Shown in pieces: positions 50,933 through 59,188 of a stretch of DNA of 64,000 nt. The stretch spans positions 62,001-126,000 of the forward strand of contig NZ_JAZARE010000001.1 in NCBI RefSeq assembly GCF_036231905.1, written 5' to 3'. The translations under genes were made by a program, and so were the position numbers. This DNA is from CAMLIZ01 sp036231905. Lineage in GTDB: Bacteria > Pseudomonadota > Gammaproteobacteria > Burkholderiales > Burkholderiaceae_C. Under the pieces are notes generated by a model. It worked only from the letters and a program-made list of their open reading frames with translations. It ran no database searches and was not told where the DNA came from. Within the stretch, counting starts at the first letter, position 1. The number at the start of each line of letters is the position of its first letter.

Positions 50933-52024
50933 ATGACCACATCGGCCGCCCGAGCTGCCCTTCTCCTGATGGCCGCAACCGGCCTGGCTGCCGTGCCATG
51001 CGCCCCTTCGCTGGCCGCCGGCACGGCAACCGCTACAGCCCCCGGCACGACCCAAGGCCCGAGCGCGGTGGACGCCCAGTTCTGGGCCACCACCGAGCGC
51101 ATCGGCACGCCGGACGCCTACCGCGCCTACCTCGCCGCCTTCCCGAACGGTTTCTTCGCCAGGCTGGCGGCTGCCGCGCTCGCCAAGGCCGAGCCCGCGT
51201 CAGCACAGCCATCGCCATCGCCCGCGGTATCCCCTGCCGCGCCCGTGACCAGCGCCAAGCCTGACGTCCCACCCGCGGGCCCCTTCCCAACCCAGCGCCT
51301 GGCCAAGATCGCGGCCGATCCATCGAGTGGTGCGGTCACCTTCCGCATCGGCGACGTGTTCCAGGGCCCGGGGCCGGTGACGGTCGGCTGGGCGGGCGCG
51401 AAGAAACAGCTCATCGTGCCACCGGGCCAATGGGTGGTGCTGGCCACGCTCGACCACTCGGTGGCGCAGAACTCGGCGCTGCCATCGGTGCCGGCGCAGC
51501 CGATTCCGGTGGCCTCGGTGGCCCTGGGGCGCCTGGACAGCCTGGGCGCCAACGCACTGCTGCTGGCCACCTTCAACCGCCATGCCGCGGGCAGCATGAA
51601 CACCCGCTGGCCCGAAGCCCAGGCCTGCGAAGGCACCACGCCCCGCAGCGGCTTCCAATGGACCGAGCAGCACGGCATCGCGCGCCAGTGCGTGCTGGGC
51701 AGGCCGACCACCGCCAAGCCGGTCGGTGCAGACCCTGCGCCGCTGTGGGACGAGTTGCGCCAGAACCTGCTGCGGCTGGACCTGCCGCTGGCCCAGGACA
51801 CGCCTGCATGGCGCACCGACATGCACCTCACCGGCGCGCGTGCCGAATACATGTGCATCAGCCGGATGGACCTGGGTCCCGGGGCAGCCGGCTCGCCGGC
51901 ACGGCAGGCGGCGATGAAGGCCTATGCAGACGCCGCGTGGCGCGGCTTCCGGCGTGAGCTGGAGGACAACGACCTCGCGCCCGGCGCACAACGCGGCGCC
52001 ACCACACTGAACCTGCCGGAGTGA
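50933..52024 (+). CDS. Exported protein with a short repeat common in caspase-like/TPR proteins
   Basis: 363 residues. A signal peptide (ARAALLLMAATGLAAVPCAP) leads to one copy of the motif FWATTERIGTPDAYRAYLAA followed by FPNGFFARLA. This helical unit is frequent in secreted or periplasmic proteins next to caspase-like and Sel1/TPR domains. A Pro/Ala-rich linker follows, then a beta-rich C-terminal domain of about 230 residues (RIGDVFQGPGPVTVGWAGAK, QWVVLATLDHSVAQNSALP) that I do not recognise. A periplasmic or surface location is expected. The function is unknown. Confidence 0.75.
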   Translation: MTTSAARAALLLMAATGLAAVPCAPSLAAGTATATAPGTTQGPSAVDAQFWATTERIGTPDAYRAYLAAFPNGFFARLAAAALAKAEPASAQPSPSPAVSPAAPVTSAKPDVPPAGPFPTQRLAKIAADPSSGAVTFRIGDVFQGPGPVTVGWAGAKKQLIVPPGQWVVLATLDHSVAQNSALPSVPAQPIPVASVALGRLDSLGANALLLATFNRHAAGSMNTRWPEAQACEGTTPRSGFQWTEQHGIARQCVLGRPTTAKPVGADPAPLWDELRQNLLRLDLPLAQDTPAWRTDMHLTGARAEYMCISRMDLGPGAAGSPARQAAMKAYADAAWRGFRRELEDNDLAPGAQRGATTLNLPE

Positions 52025-52096
52025 AGCGCGCACCTCGCGACCGCGGCACACGGGTTGCCAGGGAAGCAGGGTGTCCCACACTCACAGGAGCGTCCC

Positions 52097-52243
52097 ATGA
52101 GCAAGAGCGGTCAACAGCACACCGAAGCGGACAAGGGCGGCCAGCGCCCCGCCAAGACCTCCGGCAAGGCCCCCGACGGCAACTCGCCGGCCGCCAAGTC
52201 GCCGCAGAAGCAGCAGGACAACAAGTCCTCGAAGAAGCGCTGA
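52097..52243 (+). CDS. 48-residue hydrophilic basic protein
   Basis: The ATG at 52097 follows an AGGAGCG ribosome site. The translation (MSKSGQQHTEADKGGQRPAK and onward) is almost entirely Lys, Gln, Ser, Gly, Pro, Asp and Asn with no hydrophobic residue beyond isolated alanines. It is therefore intrinsically disordered. It resembles the small stress-associated hydrophilic proteins of proteobacteria in composition only. It lies between the exported protein and repeat copy C. Confidence 0.55.
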   Translation: MSKSGQQHTEADKGGQRPAKTSGKAPDGNSPAAKSPQKQQDNKSSKKR

Positions 52244-52297
52244 ACCTCCTCCCACCACCCTCACCGCCGGCACTCGTCGCCGTGATCGGTGGCGCCT

Positions 52298-52402
52298 GAT
52301 CGGCTCGGTGGGGGTGCTGCGCAGAGCGAAGTGAAGGAGGAGGGCTCGGCTCGCCCAGCCCGGGGGACATGAGTTCTGCACAGCGCCCCCACCGAGCCGA
52401 TC
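52298..52402 (+). repeat. Structured repeat copy C upstream of lolC
   Basis: The outer stem has perfect 17-bp arms (52298-52314 with 52386-52402), extended by about 12 further pairs with one mismatch (to 52326 and 52374). Conserved strand AGCGAAGTGAAGGAGGAG is at 52325-52342. The inner stem is GGGCT/AGCCC. Conserved strand GGGGGACATGAG is at 52362-52373. It ends 51 nt before the lolC ATG and starts 54 nt after the stop of the 48-aa gene. Confidence 0.85.
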
Positions 52403-52453
52403 CCACCGCAGAAGATGCAGCCGCTCCGGGCCGGCGGCTAACATCCCCCCTCT

Positions 52454-53710
52454 ATGACCCTTCCCTACGAGCTGGTGGTCGGCTGGCGCTACACGCGGGC
52501 CGGCCGGGCCGGCCGGCGCAACCGCTTCATCTCCTTCATCTCGGGTGTCTCCATGCTGGGCATCGCGCTCGGCGTGGCCGCGCTCATCATCGTGCTCAGC
52601 GTGATGAACGGCTTCCAGAAGGAAGTGCGCGACCGCATGCTGTCGGTGGTGGCGCACATCGAGCTGCTGGAGCCGCAAGGCAGCGCACTGCCTGACTGGA
52701 AAACCACCGCCGAGCAGGCGCGGCGCCAGCACGAGGTGATCGGCGCGGCGCCCTTCATCGCCACGCAGGCGCTGATCGCGCGCGGCGAGGACATGCGCGG
52801 CACCATCGTGCGCGGCATCTCGCCCCAGGATGAAGCCAACGTCACCGCGCTGGCCGCCAAGTTGCGCGACACCACGCTGGCCAAGCTGCATCCCGGTGAA
52901 TTTGGCATCGTGCTGGGCGGCGAGCTGGCGCGCCAGCTCAATGTGCGCGAAGGCGACCAGGTCACCCTGGTGGCGCCGGGTGGCACGGTCACGCCGGCCG
53001 GCGTGGTGCCCCGCCTGAAGCAGTTCACCGTGGTGGGCACCTTCGATGCCGGCCACTATGAATACGACAGCGCGCTGGTGCTGATCCACATCGACGATGC
53101 GGCGCGCCTGTTCCGCACCGGCGGGCCTACCGGCGTGCAGCTGAAGCTGAAGGACGTGCACGAGGCGCGCGCGGTGGGCGACAAGCTGCAGGCCAGCTTC
53201 GGCCGAGATGTGCTGGTGCGCGACTGGACCCGCACCAACCGCAACTGGTTCGACGCGGTGCAGGTGGAAAAGCGGCTGATGTTCATCATCCTCACGCTGA
53301 TCGTGGCCGTGGCCGCGTTCAACCTGGTGAGCACGCTGGTGATGACCGTCACCGACAAACAGGCCGACATCGCGATCCTGCGCACGCTGGGCGCGAGCCC
53401 GCAGTCCATCATGGGCATCTTCGTGGTGCAGGGTGCCGCGGCCGGCATCATCGGCACGCTCAGCGGCACGCTGCTCGGCCTGCTGGTGGCGTTCAACATC
53501 GACGTGATCGTGCCCTTCATCGAGCACCTGCTGAACACGCGCTTCCTGCCCAGCAGCATCTACGTCATCAGCAACATGCCGAGCGAGCCGCAGCAAAGCG
53601 ACATCGTGCCCATCGTGCTCATCTCCCTGGTGCTCTCCTTCGTGGCCACCCTCTACCCCAGCTGGCGCGCCAGCCGCGTGCAACCGGCGGAGGCGCTGCG
53701 TTATGAATGA
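52454..53710 (+). CDS. lolC: Lipoprotein-releasing ABC transporter permease LolC/LolE type
   Basis: 418 residues, the usual length. The N-terminal YELVVGWRYTRAGRAGRRNR is followed by the first membrane helix (FISFISGVSMLGIALGVAAL). A periplasmic MacB-like domain of about 220 residues follows, then three C-terminal membrane helices with the FtsX core (LRTLGASPQSIMGIFVVQGA, IVLISLVLSFVATLYPSW) and the end ASRVQPAEALRYE. It extracts outer-membrane lipoproteins from the inner membrane for LolA. It overlaps lolD by 8 bp. A single permease gene suggests a LolF-like homodimeric arrangement, unless lolE is elsewhere. Confidence 0.94.
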   Translation: MTLPYELVVGWRYTRAGRAGRRNRFISFISGVSMLGIALGVAALIIVLSVMNGFQKEVRDRMLSVVAHIELLEPQGSALPDWKTTAEQARRQHEVIGAAPFIATQALIARGEDMRGTIVRGISPQDEANVTALAAKLRDTTLAKLHPGEFGIVLGGELARQLNVREGDQVTLVAPGGTVTPAGVVPRLKQFTVVGTFDAGHYEYDSALVLIHIDDAARLFRTGGPTGVQLKLKDVHEARAVGDKLQASFGRDVLVRDWTRTNRNWFDAVQVEKRLMFIILTLIVAVAAFNLVSTLVMTVTDKQADIAILRTLGASPQSIMGIFVVQGAAAGIIGTLSGTLLGLLVAFNIDVIVPFIEHLLNTRFLPSSIYVISNMPSEPQQSDIVPIVLISLVLSFVATLYPSWRASRVQPAEALRYE

Positions 53711-54374
53711 GGTGGCACTGTCCGCTCAGGGCCTGCACAAGCGCTTCCACGAAGGCGACCTCGACGTCGCCGTGCTGCAGGGCGTCGACATGGCGGTGCA
53801 CGAGGGCGAAACGCTGGCCATCGTCGGCGCCTCCGGCTCCGGCAAGAGCACGCTGCTGCACCTGCTGGGGGGGCTGGACCAGCCGACCGCCGGCCGCGTC
53901 ACGCTCAAGGGCCGTGACTTCGCCGACATGACCACCGCCGAAGCCGGCCGCTGGCGCAACCAGCACCTGGGCTTCGTGTACCAGTTCCATCACCTGCTGC
54001 CGGAGTTCACCGCGCTGGACAACGTGGCGATGCCGCTGCGCATCCGGCGCCAGACCGACGCCCAGGCGCACGAGGCGGCGCGGCAGATGCTGGCGCGCGT
54101 GGGCCTGGCCGAACGCGTGATGCACCGGCCCTCGCAGCTGTCCGGTGGCGAACGCCAGCGGGTGGCCATCGCGCGCGCGCTGGTCACGCGGCCGGCCTGC
54201 GTGCTGGCCGACGAGCCCACCGGCAACCTGGACCGCAACACGGCCGACGGTGTGTTCGCGCTCATGCTGGAGGTGGCGCGCGAAAGCGGCACGGCCTTCG
54301 TGATGGTCACGCACGACGAGAGCCTGGCGGCCCGCTGCGGCCGTGTGCTGCGCCTGGTGCAGGGTCGGCTCTGA
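53703..54374 (+). CDS. lolD: Lipoprotein-releasing ABC transporter ATPase
   Basis: 223 residues. Walker A is IVGASGSGKSTLLHLLGG, followed by the Q-loop in LGFVYQFHHLLPEF. The ABC signature LSGGERQRVAIARALVTRPA and Walker B VLADEPTGNLDRNTA with H-loop VMVTHDESLA complete the set. FHHLLPEFTALDNVAMPL is the typical LolD segment. It powers lipoprotein release together with LolC, and the 8-bp overlap implies coupling. The gene end is 18 bp from the convergent helicase gene. Confidence 0.95.
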   Translation: MNEVALSAQGLHKRFHEGDLDVAVLQGVDMAVHEGETLAIVGASGSGKSTLLHLLGGLDQPTAGRVTLKGRDFADMTTAEAGRWRNQHLGFVYQFHHLLPEFTALDNVAMPLRIRRQTDAQAHEAARQMLARVGLAERVMHRPSQLSGGERQRVAIARALVTRPACVLADEPTGNLDRNTADGVFALMLEVARESGTAFVMVTHDESLAARCGRVLRLVQGRL

Positions 54375-54392
54375 CGCGCTGCCCGGCCTGCG

Positions 54393-56396
54393 TCACGCCC
54401 CGGGCAGCAGCCCCGCGTCACGCAGGTAGGCGCTGGCCTGGCCCTTGCGATGCAGCAGGGTCAGCCGGCGCCGCGCCCGCGTGATGCCCACGTAGAAAAG
54501 GTTGCGGTTGTCGGTGCTGTCCCCGCCGATCGCAAACTCGCCGCGGTTCAGGCCCGGCATCACCACCTCGTCGAACTCCAGGCCCTTCACCGCCTCCACG
54601 GTGGCCAGCAGCACGCGGCTGCTGCCTGCACCCGCGCGGGCGTTCCGGCGGCCGCCGCGCCCCAGGTTCACCAGCCGCTGCTCGCGCCCGTTGATCGCCT
54701 CCAGGAACGAGGCAGCGCTCTGGTAGTCGGCCGCAGTCGCGATGAAGGCCGCGACGTTGGCGCCGGCCTGCGCCACGTCGATCGCCCGCACCAGCACCCG
54801 CTCGGCGATCTGCTCGGCCTGCAGCGCCGCCAGGAACAGCGTGGGCCAGGCGGCCGAGCCCCCGCGCGCCGCCTGCAGCGCCGCCTCGATGCGCTCGCGT
54901 GTCGCCGGCCTCGCATTGCGCAGCACCTGGTTCTCCACGAAGGCCGGCACACCACGCGCGTCCGCCGCCATGGCCTCCACCTGGGTGGCATGCCAGCGTG
55001 CATCCGAGTCGCGTTCGGGCTGGCCGGTGTCGATCCGCGATTCGGTGAACATGAACAGCGCGCGCAGCACGGCCGCCAGGGTGCCCGGCACAAACCCCTC
55101 GAAGTCGCCGGCGGCCTGGGCCAGCAGGCCACGCACGAACAGCAGCTCCGGCCGCTGCAGGTAGGTGTCGAAGCCGGCGGTGCGGTAGTCCAGGGCGCCG
55201 TCGGGGTTGTGGTCCAGGAAGTGGTTCTCCAGCGCGATCGACAGATGCGCCTGGCGCAGCAGCACCGCCACGCTGGGGCGGCTGCCGGGCGGCACGGCGT
55301 TGCGTGCCTGGCGCACGGCCTGGGCCACCTGCCAGACCTGGTCCGCATCGTCCTCGCAGGGCAGCACGCGGATGTCGGTCTCCCACCCGCTGCGTGAGCC
55401 AAAGGGCTTGCCCGCCACCCGGCCGGCGGCCGCGGCCAGCGCGGGCCCGGCACGGTAGGAGGCCGACAGCGGCGGTCGCAGCGGCACGCCGATGGTGCGA
55501 TCGAACTCATCGCGCATGAACGTGGCATCGGCGCCGGCCAGCTTGTGGATCACCTGGTGCGCGTCACCCACGCCGACGAAGGCCGCCTGCGGGTTCTGCG
55601 CCAGCAGGTGCTGCAGCACGGTGAACATCGCCCGGTTGGTGTCGTGCATCTCGTCCAGCACGACCAGCTCGAAACCCAGGCGCAGCGGATGCACATCGAG
55701 GAAGGGCGGGTCGTCGGCGCGCAGCGCCATGGCCAGGTCGTAGGTGGCGTCGCCGGGCGACCGGAAGGCCGGACGCTCCTCGCGCGGGTCGTAGCGCAGT
55801 GCCTCATGGGCGCGGAACAGGCGCAAGGCGACCGGGTCCATGCCCACGTCGGCCGCCACCGCGGGCGTGATGCGCGCCCCCGGCGCCTGCAGCGCCAGCG
55901 CGAGCGTGCCCTTGAGCCAGAGAAAGTCGGCCAGCAGGCCTTCCACCCACGCCTCCACGCCCGCCAGCGGCAGCTCGGGCTCGCCCTGCTCCAACGCCGC
56001 CTCGCGCAGTGCCTCCACCGCCTGCAGCAGCCGGGGTTTCACCTGCTCCGGCGTGTCCAGCCACGCCACGCCCTTGCCTTCGAGGCGCTCCAGGCACTCG
56101 GCGCTGAAGCGGTCCACCGTGCGCAGCTGCATGGCCTGGGCCACACGCGCCGGCACACCCACGCGCTCCAGCGACGCCTGCAGCGCCTGCACCGCCGGCT
56201 CGGTGTAGGTGAGCGCCACGATGTGCGCGGGCGGCATGCCGCGGGCCAGCGCTTCGCCGATGCGCAGGGCCAGGGTCGTGGTCTTCGCTGCACCCGCATT
56301 GGCCTGCACCACCACATGGGGCGCGTCGGCGCACTGGATCGCGCGCTGCTCAGGCGTGGGCTCGAAGCCCGCAGGGTTGAAATGCCACATCGTCAT
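54393..56396 (-). CDS. UvrD/Rep-superfamily helicase
   Basis: 667 residues (ATG at 56396 or two codons later). Superfamily-1A motifs are the Q-motif F-x-PTPEQRAIQCADA, Walker A VVQANAGAAKTTTLALRIGE, and Ia HIVALTYTEPAVQAL. Motif II is LVVLDEMHDTNRAMF, motif III VGVGDAHQVIHKLAGAD, and motif VI FYVGITRARRRLTLLHRKGQ. LEFDEVVMPGLNRGEF near the end is motif V. Motif II has the canonical D-E with M-H in place of the usual A-Q. It would unwind DNA 3'-5'. It is shorter than UvrD and lacks the RecB nuclease domain. The substrate is unknown. Confidence 0.9.
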   Translation of the reverse strand: MTMWHFNPAGFEPTPEQRAIQCADAPHVVVQANAGAAKTTTLALRIGEALARGMPPAHIVALTYTEPAVQALQASLERVGVPARVAQAMQLRTVDRFSAECLERLEGKGVAWLDTPEQVKPRLLQAVEALREAALEQGEPELPLAGVEAWVEGLLADFLWLKGTLALALQAPGARITPAVAADVGMDPVALRLFRAHEALRYDPREERPAFRSPGDATYDLAMALRADDPPFLDVHPLRLGFELVVLDEMHDTNRAMFTVLQHLLAQNPQAAFVGVGDAHQVIHKLAGADATFMRDEFDRTIGVPLRPPLSASYRAGPALAAAAGRVAGKPFGSRSGWETDIRVLPCEDDADQVWQVAQAVRQARNAVPPGSRPSVAVLLRQAHLSIALENHFLDHNPDGALDYRTAGFDTYLQRPELLFVRGLLAQAAGDFEGFVPGTLAAVLRALFMFTESRIDTGQPERDSDARWHATQVEAMAADARGVPAFVENQVLRNARPATRERIEAALQAARGGSAAWPTLFLAALQAEQIAERVLVRAIDVAQAGANVAAFIATAADYQSAASFLEAINGREQRLVNLGRGGRRNARAGAGSSRVLLATVEAVKGLEFDEVVMPGLNRGEFAIGGDSTDNRNLFYVGITRARRRLTLLHRKGQASAYLRDAGLLPGA

Positions 56397-56442
56397 GGCG
56401 GCAGTATCGGCGCTGGCATGTCGCGCCGGCGCCGCCGCGGCG

Positions 56443-58989
56443 TCAGCGCTGGCGTGGATGGGCCTGCTGCAACGCGGCCGACAAGGCCTGCGGCGTCCAC
56501 GGCTTCTGCAGCACCACGAAGCCCTCGGCCATGGCCTTGTCGGTCTCGCGCGCGTGGCCGGTCATCAGCACGATGCCGATGCTCGGATAGCGGCCGCGCA
56601 CATGGCGCGCCAGCGTCAGGCCATCGATGCCGCCAGGCATCACGATGTCGGTGAGCAGCAGCTCGAACTGGCCGTCCGCCCGCTCCAGCATCTCCTTGGC
56701 GATGCTGCCCGAGCGCGCGCTGCGCACCTGGTAGCCCCAGCTGGCCAGCATGGGCTCGGTGGCTTCGGCCACTTCGGCGTTGTCCTCCACCAGCAGCAGC
56801 CGGCCTTCCACGCTGGGCACCGGCGGCGGCTCCTGCGTCGCCTCGGGCGTGGCGTTCACCGCCGGCAGCAGCAGCTGCACCGCCGTGCCCTGGCCCGGCG
56901 TGCTCTCGATGCGGGCCGTGCCACCCGCCTGCTGGCAGAAGCCATACACCTGGCTCAGGCCCAGGCCGGTGCCCTTGCCTTGCTCCTTGGTGGTGAAGAA
57001 CGGCTCGAACACCCGGTCCAGCAACTCCGGTGCGATGCCCTGGCCGGTGTCGCGCACGGTGATGCTCACCCACTGGCCCAGGCCTTCATGCTCCTGCGGC
57101 TGCGCATTGCGCACCTCCACGCTGAGCTGGCCGCCTTGCGGCATGGCGTCGCGTGCGTTGACCGCCAGGTTGATCAGCGCGAGCTCCAGCTCCGCCGGGT
57201 CGACCTGCACATGGCCGGTGTCCGGGGCGGCCTGGCCGTCGAGCGCCACCACGGCGGGCACCGAATGCCGCATCAGGTCCAGCAGCAGCGGCAGCCGCTC
57301 CTGCAGGCTCACCACCTCGGGCCGCAGCGCCTGCCGCCGCGCAAAGGCGAGCAGCTGGCGGGTCAGGCGGGCGCCGGTGGTCACGGCGCGCAGGATGGCG
57401 TCGATCGGCTTGTCCGCCCGCGCCTGGGCGGCCGCCGGCATGCCCTCCTTCTGCAGCAGGCGGCGCAGCAGGTAGGCGTTGTTGCTCACCACCATCAGCA
57501 GGTTGTTCACGTCGTGGGCCACGCCGCCGGTGAGGTGGCCCAGCGCCTCCAGCCGCTGGGTCTGCCGCAATGCGTCCTCGGCCTGGGCGCGCTTGACCGT
57601 TTCGGCACGCCAGCGGTCCAGCGCCACACGCTCGCGCTGGGTGTGGCGCAGCGCCACCCAGGACACCCAGGCCAGCCCCAGCGCGGTAGGGAACGTGAAG
57701 GCCGCCAGCAGCGCCACTTCGCGATACCAGGAGCTGAGCACCGCCTCGTGGCTGATGCTGGCCGCCACCACGAGCGGCTGGCCCTCCAGGCGGCGGAACG
57801 CCACCAGCCGGTGCTGTCCGTCCACCGGCGACACGGTCTCCAGCAGGCCGGCGTTGTCCCCGGCGCGCACGCGCTGCATCATCGGGCCGCTGGCCGGCTG
57901 CACCATGCCCGGCGTGGGTGGCGCGGGTGCCCGCGCGATGATGGTGCCGTCCTGGCGGAACAGCGACACCGTGCCGCTGCGTTCGCTGCGCACCAGGTCG
58001 CGGTAGAAGTCGGTGAACGCCGTGGCATGCAGGGCCACCGCGTACACGCCGTCGAACTCGCCCCGCGGCCCACTGCGGCGCTGGCTCACGACGATGCGCC
58101 ACTGGCCCGGCTGCACCTGGCTTTCGATCGGCGGCGACACCAGCAGCCCCGGTTCGGCGCTGTCGCGGTGGCGGCGGAAATACTCGCGCTGCAATGCGTT
58201 CAGCCCGGGCGGCGGGGGGCCGCCGTCGCTGGTGGCCAGCGGCTTGCCGTCGCGGTCCCAGACCGCGATGCCCTGCACGTCGGGCAGGCCCTGCTTCAGG
58301 CGGGCGAGTGCGGCTTCCAGTGCGGGCCGGGCGGCGTCGATCTCCGCGGCGGACTTGCCGTCGAAACGGTCCTGCATCTGCTGCACCAGCAGACGGCTGG
58401 TGTGCATGATCTTCAGCGCATGTTCGCGCGCGATCACGGCGCTGCGGGTGATGCGCTGCTGCGCGTCCTGGTAGGCGGCCGCGCGCGACTGCCACGCGGT
58501 GCTGACAAAAAAGGCCGCCGGCAGCAGCAGCGCGAGCGCCATCGACAGGCGCAGCCACAACTGCACGTGGCGCCCTTCTTCGGCGGCCAGGGACTGCGCT
58601 TCGTCCCGCACCACGGGCACCGGCCGCTGGCGCATCAGCCAGCTGCACACCGCCACCAGCAACACCGCAGACACCACGAACACGAGCAGCTGGCGCTCGG
58701 CCGGCGCGGCGCTCAGGATGCCCGGCATGCCGGGGATCAGCGGCATCACCGCGCACACGGCCACGGTGAGCATGCCGGCGCCCGCACCGGCCAGCAAGGT
58801 CGCCGCCACCACCGCAGTGAACGCGAAGACGAACGGCACGCTGCCCGCCATCCACGGCTCCAGCGCGGCGCGCAAGGCCATGGCCGCCACACCCAGCACC
58901 GGCCCCGCCAGCCAGCGCCATGCCGGCGACCGGACGGCCGCGGGCTCGCCAGCTGGGGGGTCGGAAACCGCCGCTGCGGGCACGCTCAT
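56443..58989 (-). CDS. Hybrid sensor histidine kinase/response regulator with large periplasmic sensor
   Basis: 848 residues from the ATG at 58987-58989. The frame upstream is longer but unlike protein. Several N-terminal membrane helices (FAFTAVVAATLLAGAGAGML and LLVFVVSAVLLVAVCSWLM) come first. A Cache-like periplasmic domain of about 250 residues (IAVWDRDGKPLATSDGG, GTVSLFRQDGTIIARAPA) and one more helix follow. HisKA has H492 in GGVAHDVNNLLMVV. The HATPase shows GTGLGLSQVYGFCQQAGG. A receiver has D781 in LLLTDIVMPGG. Kinases with H-D-V/F-N-N boxes and such receivers are common in Burkholderiales. The signal and partner are unknown. Confidence 0.92.
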   Translation of the reverse strand: MSVPAAAVSDPPAGEPAAVRSPAWRWLAGPVLGVAAMALRAALEPWMAGSVPFVFAFTAVVAATLLAGAGAGMLTVAVCAVMPLIPGMPGILSAAPAERQLLVFVVSAVLLVAVCSWLMRQRPVPVVRDEAQSLAAEEGRHVQLWLRLSMALALLLPAAFFVSTAWQSRAAAYQDAQQRITRSAVIAREHALKIMHTSRLLVQQMQDRFDGKSAAEIDAARPALEAALARLKQGLPDVQGIAVWDRDGKPLATSDGGPPPPGLNALQREYFRRHRDSAEPGLLVSPPIESQVQPGQWRIVVSQRRSGPRGEFDGVYAVALHATAFTDFYRDLVRSERSGTVSLFRQDGTIIARAPAPPTPGMVQPASGPMMQRVRAGDNAGLLETVSPVDGQHRLVAFRRLEGQPLVVAASISHEAVLSSWYREVALLAAFTFPTALGLAWVSWVALRHTQRERVALDRWRAETVKRAQAEDALRQTQRLEALGHLTGGVAHDVNNLLMVVSNNAYLLRRLLQKEGMPAAAQARADKPIDAILRAVTTGARLTRQLLAFARRQALRPEVVSLQERLPLLLDLMRHSVPAVVALDGQAAPDTGHVQVDPAELELALINLAVNARDAMPQGGQLSVEVRNAQPQEHEGLGQWVSITVRDTGQGIAPELLDRVFEPFFTTKEQGKGTGLGLSQVYGFCQQAGGTARIESTPGQGTAVQLLLPAVNATPEATQEPPPVPSVEGRLLLVEDNAEVAEATEPMLASWGYQVRSARSGSIAKEMLERADGQFELLLTDIVMPGGIDGLTLARHVRGRYPSIGIVLMTGHARETDKAMAEGFVVLQKPWTPQALSAALQQAHPRQR

Positions 58990-59188
58990 CGGGCGCCCCC
59001 GCGATGGGCGCAGTGCAGCAACGGAACGGGATGCGGGCTCATGCGGTGGCATTGTGCGTGCAGGCCCGGCAGGGCCGGTTCGCACGTGACGGCAGAGGAC
59101 AAGAAACGACAAGCGCAATCCATTGGCAAACAGCGCGCCCGTGGTCCGGCGCCGGGGCGCGCTAATCTGCGGCCTGTTGCCACTCCCG

